The notes under the pieces: generated by a model
Database searches by the model: none
The model's input: only the letters and a program-made list of their open reading frames with translations
Told to the model about the DNA's origin: nothing
Shown here: one piece after another, positions 56,248 through 64,000 of the stretch
Layout: every line of letters begins with the position of its first letter
Numbering within the stretch: the stretch's first letter is position 1
From: Hippophae tibetana
Lineage: Eukaryota > Streptophyta > Magnoliopsida > Rosales > Elaeagnaceae
DNA length: 64,000 nt
Assembly (NCBI GenBank): GCA_037013495.1
Contig: CM072812.1
Coordinates: 79,095,840-79,159,839, forward strand
Direction of reading: 5' to 3'
Made by a program: the position numbers and the translations under genes

Positions 56248-58206
56248 ATGGATCATTTGAGAAATGATTGATCTACAACCAATGCTCTCTTCTTTGATGC
56301 GTCTAACTACCCATATTGAAAGGCTCGAATGAGAGCCTTTCTACATTCTATACATGAGAGTGCTTGGAACTCTGTTATTTATAATTGGGAACCATCTACA
56401 TTTATCAAAGATAATATAGTCACTCTTAAACCTAGAAATGAATGGACTATTAAAGATAAATTTCTCGTAATTGGAACCAAAAAGGTACTAATATTATTTT
56501 CAGTGTTATGTCTGTTGATGAGTTCTGTCGTATCTCTCATGTTGATACTACTAAGCATGCTTGAGATATTTTAGAGGTCACCCATGAGGCCACCACATAA
56601 GTTAAGTGAATTAAGCTTCACATTATTGGTACTCAACTTGAAAAACCTTAGGATGAAAAAAGATGAGACCTTTTCTAAATTCTATGCTAAATTATATGAT
56701 ATAGTAACACCTCTACCAATCTTGGGGAGAAATTTGATGATTTTATAATAGTTCAAAATATTCTTTTCTCATTACCAGATTGCTTTCATATAAAGGTCAC
56801 GACTATTAATGAAAGCAAAGATGTGAACACCATCAAAATAGAGGAATTTGTTGGCTCACTTCAAACCTTTGAGTCAAGATTTTGAACACATCTAAGGAAA
56901 AAATGTATCACTTTCAAAATTGCCATAACTGATCATGGTGAGAATGACAATGCTGAAGATGATAAAGAAATGAAACTCTTAGCCAAAATACTAAAGAAAC
57001 TCTTCAACTAGAACAATTCATATAGTAACTGGCAACCAAACCGTTCAAATGATCAACATATAAGAGAATTCAAATGTATGAGTTCAGACAGTAAGAAAAC
57101 TAAACCCACTGAACCTAATTTTTTTAATGTAATCGAATTGGTCATATTAGAAAGTGACAAGGACAATCCTAATGACTCAGAAAATTGTGGCACCAACTAC
57201 TTAGAATTTACTACGACTATTGGTAGACATTCCAATAAATCTAACATTGATTCAAGCTATGAGAAAAGTGATTCTAAATTTCTACTCAATAAATTTAATG
57301 CGAATAATCTTAATGAATTATTTATAGACTTAATTGGCAATAGAGATAAAAAGATAAGTTACTTGTTGGAGTAACTAAACTAAATGGAAAACCTAAATTC
57401 TTTTAAATAACTTATTCAATTATAGAAAAAGAGAAAACTGAATTGGCTAAACGTACTAATGTTTTGAATTCAAGTCTAGTACATCTCAAACTGAAAAATA
57501 AGAATCTTGTGCAAAAGCTGGGATAATAAAATCAAGTTATGAAGAGATTGATTATTGGAGCTAAAAGGCTAAACAAAGTCCTTGACTATGTAAAACCTTT
57601 TAGAAACAAGAGAAGATTAGGCTATGTAGATAAACATTATATACCATCATCTTCAAATACAACTGAGTTTATAAAACCCTTCAACTCTTCTTCATATACT
57701 AAAAATTCACCTCCAACATCAAAGATCACATTTTTAAGGAATTCTAACTCTACTCATATTGTTATTAACTATGCACAAAGAACTGTTGTTCCTATAATAG
57801 AAAAAAATGTTAGATTGTAACTATTTGTCATCATTATGGTAGAAAAGATCATATAAGATCTAAATATATATTTTTGATGAATGATCCTAAATTTAATAAT
57901 TTCTTCCATGTTTATACTTATAGAACTCATTGTTATCATTCATCTATGCATATTATGTCCAATAATTCTACAAGAAAGCATGAGGTTGTACGTCTAAAGT
58001 GGCAAGTGAATTTCAAAACTTTTAATTCTAGGACCAGTTATCATTATCCTACCACACATATTGCATCTTCATTTAGTATGAATGCAAAATCCAAAGGTAA
58101 GTCTAAGAAAATGCCTATAAAAATTAAGCTAGTTAATTTCCATTCCAATGGTATAGAGAAACTAAAATTCAAGAAAGTTTGGGTTAAAATAGATTATCTT
58201 TGTTGA
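56248..58206 (+). pseudogene. gag: SIRE-like copia gag, broken
   Basis: Starts M-D-H-L-R-N-D at 56248. It has the SIRE gag segment N-Y-P-Y then K-A-R-M-R-A-F-L-H-S-I, with the Trp codon between Y and K read as a stop. Frameshifts follow near 56485. Open pieces at 57078-57374 and 57539-57820 are acidic and coiled-coil-like. A decayed knuckle lies near 57820-57860. The end, 57874-58206, has the F-L-M-N-D-P-K-F segment and K-K-V-W-V-K, the usual end of gag before protease. No protease follows. Confidence 0.7.
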
Positions 58207-58668
58207 GTGTTTATTTAACCCTAAGTGAGCATCTTTAGTTTGTTTATTTGTTTCATTTTTTATTGATGTTTCCTTGGTTTATATATTATTTTCATATTAC
58301 TTTGCATCTTTTGATTGAATTTACGTTGATTAATTAAGTATTTTGACTTGTGAATTTACATGATTTTTCACATCTGGTGATCGATGTTGACAAGAACCTA
58401 CTAACGCACTCACTGAATATATATGTATATCATGCCTAAAGTTTATGATTTATTTTGTAAGATTCTTGGACTTGAGCTAACTTTAACTGCAAAACTGTGT
58501 TTAGGCTTTGTTTTCACTTTCTAAAATTTTACTACAAAGAGATACATAGTTTTAAGATGGTTACCTATTATGATGTGTGAAGCTACCATAATACGCAGAG
58601 CATGCTACCTCATAACTAGTGTGAAATTTATCATACTAAGTTTCTAGCTCATGCATATTTACTTAGAA

Positions 58669-58713
<45 letters not shown>

Positions 58714-59702
58714 GGAAAAAGTAAAATACAAAAGTAATTACTGCATACAACTAAAGCACCAAATGTGATTATACAAAAAAACAGAAAATAAATAAGTAGA
58801 TGACCAATCTCTAATATGTAAAAAAGAGGAAATAACAAAAAAAAAATCTTCTTGATAGAAAATTTTATATTGTAAAAGTAAGGGCTCAATTGCATTTTAC
58901 AATGATAGATGATACTATTTTCTTTTAATTTTTCATTACTTATTATAAATGAATAAATTGACATACTATTACAATTCAAACACATATTTTATTTTGGGTG
59001 ATTGAAGATATATTACTATATGTGTTAGTATGTCTGTATGTGTTGTCTATATACTTATGCTTTTAATGGATAGTTAAAATTTGAACAAAATTAATTTCTT
59101 AATTGAATGCTCTATTTTGTCCATATATATCAATTTTTATAAATTTTTGTGTTATTCTAATTTATTTAGAGAAGTCATAGAACTTAAGGGAAGTTCATTA
59201 TTTAAAAAAAATACATATTTTTTTAGCTCTCTTTTTTATTTTATTTTATGTTTGTCACTATTTCATGATTATATTACTTATTTGTATAATAAAAAAAAGT
59301 AAGAGAGTTATTGAGTATTAATTGAAAGTACATAAATGTGGATAATTAATTGAAGGGGAGAGTTATTAATTGAAAATTTTCTTTGGAAGAGATCACACTT
59401 AGAGGGAGAACACATTGAGTGTTTAAACTTATTCACATAAGGGAGTAATACTTAAATGCTCTATCTATTGTTATTATATGTACTAAACTAATAAACAATA
59501 AGACTTTTGAGATAATTTGTGTGCCTATTTATGTTTTCATTTTCAGTGTACAAGTGAACTATCAAGATTTAAGTGCAGATGGTTTCACCCGATCATAAGA
59601 TAGTTTTACTATTAAAATTTATTTTTCCTATGAGCGTGATGTAGTGAGAGAGATCTTTTGTCACACGAATATGCAAAATAATGAGATTGTAAGATTTATA
59701 AG
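58207..59702. other. Non-coding stretch after SIRE-like gag
   Basis: No pol domain. T-rich to about 58660, then an (AAT)n microsatellite, then AT-rich. 59392-59440 holds purine-rich AGAGGGAGAACACATTGAG and AAGGGAGTAATAC segments of the kind found near the 3' end of SIRE elements. Confidence 0.4.
58668..58711. repeat. (AAT)n microsatellite
   Basis: About fourteen uninterrupted AAT units. Confidence 0.95.
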
Positions 59703-59800
59703 TGTTGGAAATATTTGTGAACAAAACATTTAAAAGTAACTTAATTTCTAGGCTTGTTCCCTTACTTTTAAACCAGAACATAAAGTATTATTGAAAAATT
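59703..59800 (+). repeat. Start of SIRE-like 3' LTR, truncated
   Basis: TGTTGGAAATATTTGTGAAC and the next ~45 bp resemble 47511-47570. Homology then fades into the Tat/Athila relic. Confidence 0.45.
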
Positions 59801-59829
59801 TAAGACTCAAATTGTTTCTACGCAAAATT

Positions 59830-62800
59830 AATAGTAAATGGACATGAAGTGATGTACCTTAGGAGTTGATATAATCATCTAGTCAACGATGTTAAATATA
59901 ATACTGGTTGGGAGGAAACCTAATGTTATTTTTTACTTATATTTTCATTGTTTTTTTGTAGGTGAATAAATGTGAAGGGCAATGGCACAACAAAATTGAG
60001 CATTTCAATGATAGATGTGGTATGCCAAGACTAAGAGAATTTTCGTTCCTTTTACTTCTTCATCTTTATATGTGCATATTAGGGAAAATGTGTAATTTAA
60101 GTTTAAAGAAGGAAACTTCGTTCTCTTCTTTAGTATTTAATATGCATTTTCATTTTTTTGAAATATTTTTAGGATTTTTTAATCATGATTTGGATTGAAA
60201 TTGATAAATACATGGAAACCATATGCATGCATGCATTTGATATGAAAAGTATGAGCCCAACGATATATTTATTATCATGATTAGGATAAGAAATATAACA
60301 TGATCATTAAGATACTTACATTAATTGTGTGATATGTTTGCTATTTTTACTTAATTGATTCAAATTTCTATGCATATATTCATGGTTGATTTTGGTGTTC
60401 TTGTTGAGAGAAATTTTATGGTGAGTTATGTAAGTTGATGAGATATATCATGTCTTAGAATCTATTTGGTTATCCCTTGAGATGAAATCCGAAGTAGTAT
60501 TTGGTATGAGAAATGATTGATGCCTTATTTGGATCGATTGAGCCTTTCAAGTTAACAATTATTAATATCTTTAGTTACCCATTTGAGCATAATTAAGAAC
60601 ATTCATATCTTTAGGCAACATTTTATGCCTAACAAATAAGCATTACATTTATCCTTTCACCTTTAGCTTGTATGAAAAGAAAAATTACAATCATATGTTT
60701 TGATATAGGGTAAAGTGAAATGTAATGCACCCTGATTTTCTAAAAAAAACTCACAATACAATTATCCTTCTAAAGAAATAAGTTTAGAGGTAATGTGAAA
60801 TTACAAAAATATGTGGAATAAAAGAATATGAAAATAATGATAAGATTAAAATAGAAAAAAAATTCAATTGTAGTTAAAAAGTACATAATGAATAAAAAGA
60901 ACCCTAAGGTATAGAAAGAGCCTAAGTGTCTTCATTTATCAACCCCCACCTAAGCCTTATATTACAATTATTTAAAACCCTTATTGGTCTTTAGCTAAAC
61001 GCATATTTAAATTAGTAGAAATGGATGTAAAAAATTAGACTTGTGAGACTTGTTCTAAGATTAAATTGATTAGCATGCTTGTATAGATTGATTTCATGAG
61101 TGCATTGGATGATATCATATGTAACACACACACGAATCAATTCGTCAGAAACCTTGCATACCTTGTTATTGATGGAACATTGATTGATGAATATGTAAAC
61201 CTACTTTTCATAGAATTTTATAAATTTTAAGGGATATATATATATATATATGCTTATGTTTGTTTATCTAGTTAGACTTAGCATTACTTGAGGACAAGCA
61301 AAGAGTTAAGTTTAGGGGTATGATAAATCTATGAAAGTAGAGTCATCAATACACCTTTTTGCTTAATATTTATTCAATACAAGTATTTTTAGGGTTAAAA
61401 AAATATCAAAATATGAACTTTCTAGTGAAAAGAGATAAAAATATATTTTTTGTGAATTTTCTAAAAATATTTGGAATTTTTATGAATTTTTTAGTGTAAG
61501 ACCAATTGGAACAGTATACGTGGATATCACGCAAGCAAGGGGAGCCCATTAGAGTGCTCTATATGTATAGCTGACCAGTCGTCACCGCTTGGATGCCATG
61601 CAAGTAATGAGAGCCAAATGGAGTGTTCCATTTGTGCCACTAACGTAGGCATTGCCACATGTCGACAATGCATTCAATCCGAGTTTTATCGCACATTCAA
61701 TAAGTGTGACACGCATCATCACGGGATTCATCTTTTCTTTCCACAAGGGTGCCACACAATATAGATCAGTGAATCATAGCACGTCACATGGTGTTGACAT
61801 AACATGCGTTAACCATGACTAGTCCGTCTTGCCACGTATTGCATGCTAATTTATCCAATGTTTCTCCCATGTCATATGTCGTGATCCCATTGGCTAGCAC
61901 TTTTTAATTTTATTTTATTTTTCATCTCAACCCTTGATCCGAAACTAATCAGACAGTCCATATTCCATGGAAGCCTAATTTAACCCCTTAATTGTACCAA
62001 AAACCCTAATCAACCGAAATTACCAATTTTTTTATCAGTTTTTGGTGCCAAGAAGAAAGAAAATACAAAAAAAGTTTAGAAGGAGATACAATTTTGATGG
62101 AGAATCAAGAGGAGATTGATGCTACAATTCAAGTGATTGATTGTATTTATTCTTCTTCTCTTTTCTTTATCAAATTTTATGTCTTTCTTTATAAAAAATA
62201 TGAGATTTATGTGCAAAATCATGTCTAGCTAATTTATTAATCTAGGGATCTTATGAACCCAATTTTTTACTTGTATTGATATAATATTTTACCCTAATTA
62301 TGATTTCAATTTAATTATATTATTTAATTTAATTTTTATGTTATTAAATTTTTGACCAACAATTGATCTATAAAGATAATGAAATAGATTTGTGAGAATT
62401 ATATAATTGTTTATCTTAATTAAATAATATGCATATTTTTTAGGCAGAGATATTATTCTTATATATATGACCCATAATTGATGAACTTAATGATTAGTAT
62501 GAAATTTAATTGACATGGGAGTTTGATTAGGTTAATTATTATATATTGTGTAGTTTACTTAGAGAGAAATACATGTTAAGTTACATTCAATTGATCATGT
62601 GATTGATAATTATAATAGATAATTTTAGTAATTCACATGTCTAGAAATTTGAAGGATTAAGTATTTTTAGATATTTTCTTTTATATCTTATGAAATGCTA
62701 ATTTTGAGTTAATTAATTACTATTATTTATTTTTAGTTCTTTTAATTTTACTTTCTAAAAAAATTGATTTTTACTTTTCAATTTTAATATTAGTTTCTAA

Positions 62801-62883
62801 TAACATAATCTCCATGTGAATGGTATGTTCTTATCATTATATTATTTGTTTGCGATACATATACTTGCAAACTCGTTGTACAC
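59830..62883 (+). mobile_element. 5'-truncated Tat/Athila relic: pol end, 3' UTR and 3' LTR
   Basis: At 59830-59860 a V-N-G-H remnant marks the end of integrase. A GGTTGGGAGGAAACC hairpin relic follows at 59906-59920, as after E1 pol. Then 1.4 kb non-coding up to CTTG-AGGA-CAAG and AAGTTTAGGGG (61284-61319), the polypurine end. A probable 3' LTR then runs from TGATAAATC (61321) to the U5-like TTGCGATACATATACTTGC and TACACA near 62883. Frames inside, such as 59962-60198, are not convincing genes. Confidence 0.55.
61321..62883 (+). repeat. 3' LTR of the Tat/Athila relic
   Basis: Begins TGATAAATC after the purine tract. 61510-61880 is GC-richer, promoter-like DNA. The end is set by the Tat/Athila-type U5 pattern, and copia integrase starts right after. 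No 5' partner is in the window. Confidence 0.5.
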
Positions 62884-62904
62884 AATTTGTGTCAATTAAT
62901 ATTC

Positions 62905-63360
62905 TAAAAATAAAGGATGAGATATTTGCTAAGTTTCAATCTTGGAAGGATTTAGTAGAAAATCAGAAAGAAAAAAAGATCAAGGTGCTTAGAACTGAAA
63001 ATGGCATGGAATTTTGCAATGCTAAGTTTAAAAAAATGTGTGAAACCTATGGTATTTAGAGGCATAAAATAGTAGCAAGTACTTCCTAACAAAATGGTTT
63101 AGTAGATTGTATGAATAGAACCTTCCTAAACAAGGTCAGGTGTATGCTTTCTAACTCTAAATTGTCTAAGAGATTTTGGGCTGAGACAGTTCAAACTACT
63201 ACTCATCTGATTAATAGATCACCATCTTTAGCCATTGATTGATGGAATGGAAGTCGTGCTGATTATAAGAAACTTAGGGTGTTTGGGTGTCTAGCTTTCA
63301 CTCAAATGAGTGATGGAAAACTTCAAGAAAGAGCAAAGAAAATTGTCTCCTAGGTTACCG
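62905..63360 (+). pseudogene. copia integrase core, broken
   Basis: V-L-R-T-E-N-G stands where the family has R-T-D-N-G, and Q-N-G-L-V-D-C-M-N-R-T where it has V-E-R-M-N-R-T. Two of the three catalytic acids are thus changed (D to E, E to D). Stops at 63057 and beyond. Further on are L-I-N-R-S-P-S and L-R-V-F-G-C-L-A. Confidence 0.7.
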
Positions 63361-63705
63361 TGATGGACTAAAAGGGTATAGATTCTAGAATCCATAAACA
63401 AAGAAGTGTTTTAATAGTAGAAACATGACATTTTTTGATAATACTACTTTTGATGATAAATGTATTGAACCAATTGTTGAGAAAATAAAGGTATCTATTT
63501 CAATTAAGGTTGAGACTCATCTTGAGAACTCTAAATCAAATCAAGATGTACAAGAAAGATTTGATGGAAACGAGTTTGATCCAATCAATGTTGACACTAT
63601 GGGATCATCTACTAGTAAACATGAAAATGGTACAAGAATTAAATATCAAGATCTTAAGAATTATTCATTAATAAAGATAAGCAAAGAAAATTTTCAAAAC
63701 CAATC

Positions 63706-63969
63706 ATGAGATATGGCCATGTTGATCTTATTGCCTATGCTTTTACAATCAATAAAGATATTGATAAAATTGAGCTTGGAAATTTTGTAGAAGCAATGTC
63801 TAGTAAACATGAAAGACAATTGGAAGAAGTAATAATGGAAGAAATGAAATCACTCTCGAAGAATGGCACGTGGGTGCTTGTGAAAAAACCAACAAGATCA
63901 AGATTGGTTGGAAATAAATGGGTGTTCAAGTTAAAAGAAGGAATACAAGATGTTGAATTAACAAGGTAA
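63706..63969 (+). pseudogene. copia RT N-terminal fragment
   Basis: Contains E-V-I-M-E-E-M-K-S-L-S-K-N-G-T-W and G-N-K-W-V-F-K-L-K-E-G, the first RT segments, and stops at TAA 63967. The same frame then continues with R-V-V-A and a further stop, so the copy is dead. Confidence 0.7.
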
Positions 63970-64000
63970 AAGGTAAGAGTTGTTGCATAAGGCTTCTCAC

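Larger units (their letters stand above)
62884..64000 (+). mobile_element. Ty1/copia (Tork-like) relic running off the window
   Basis: Integrase from about 62905 (I-F-A-K-F-Q-S-W-K-D-L-V-E-N-Q) to about 63360, a linker at 63425-63709, then the RT start at 63706-63969. All plus strand and in copia order, with stops between. Its 5' part is missing, probably cut by the Tat/Athila relic. Confidence 0.75.

Noticed and set aside
59081..60198. Small hydrophobic frames (59081-59302, 59962-60198)
   Set aside because: Lie in decayed 3' non-coding regions of retroelements, with no family signature.

Overview
The window looks like AT-rich, repeat-dominated nuclear DNA of a flowering plant, probably a eudicot. 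The evidence is plant-type Ty1/copia and Ty3 (Athila/Tat) retrotransposons, plant LINE and hAT relics, and one plant-type vacuolar-iron-transporter-like gene. I cannot name the species. I see no bacterial features, tRNA or rRNA genes, or CRISPR.

Layout. 1-3250: a minus-strand copia relic. 4462-5163: the only host-type gene, a five-helix VIT/CCC1-like membrane protein whose 3' flank recurs at 8164-8668. 5659-8063: a decayed copia-type unit with two LTRs and only gag between them. 8699-13820: a hAT DNA transposon with terminal inverted repeats, a near-perfect 8-bp target duplication and a broken transposase. 14406-21350: a LINE relic split by a copia element (15112-20430, 181-bp LTRs). 21495-31364: an old copia element that took in a minus-strand SIRE-like fragment and a 2.09-kb solo LTR flanked by ATGTC. 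31432-32245: another copia LTR and gag relic.

32559-46423: the centrepiece, a very young 13.9-kb Athila-type Ty3 element (E1). It has a CCTTC target duplication and LTRs that differ, by eye, by one base of indel in about 2.1 kb. It sits inside a second LINE relic and carries two diverged gag genes: a free-standing gag1 and a second gag fused in frame to protease-RT-RNase H-integrase. 47839-55080: a related coding-free derivative (E2) with a five-fold tandem primer-binding site, inserted in a SIRE-like copia LTR. 56248-64000: further copia gag, Tat/Athila 3'-end and copia integrase/RT relics running off the window.

How the parts fit. E1 and E2 share LTR ends, PBS, leader stem-loops, 3' hairpins and polypurine tract. 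They look like an autonomous (or recently autonomous) element and a non-autonomous partner. What E2 kept after losing all coding sequence marks the likely cis-acting RNA signals. The most novel points are the gag / gag-pol arrangement by gene duplication, with a repeated 3'-UTR-like hairpin module and a poly(A) tract between the two gags; the covarying twin stem-loops of the leader; and the PBS array. All percentages and homologies are by eye, without alignment software.
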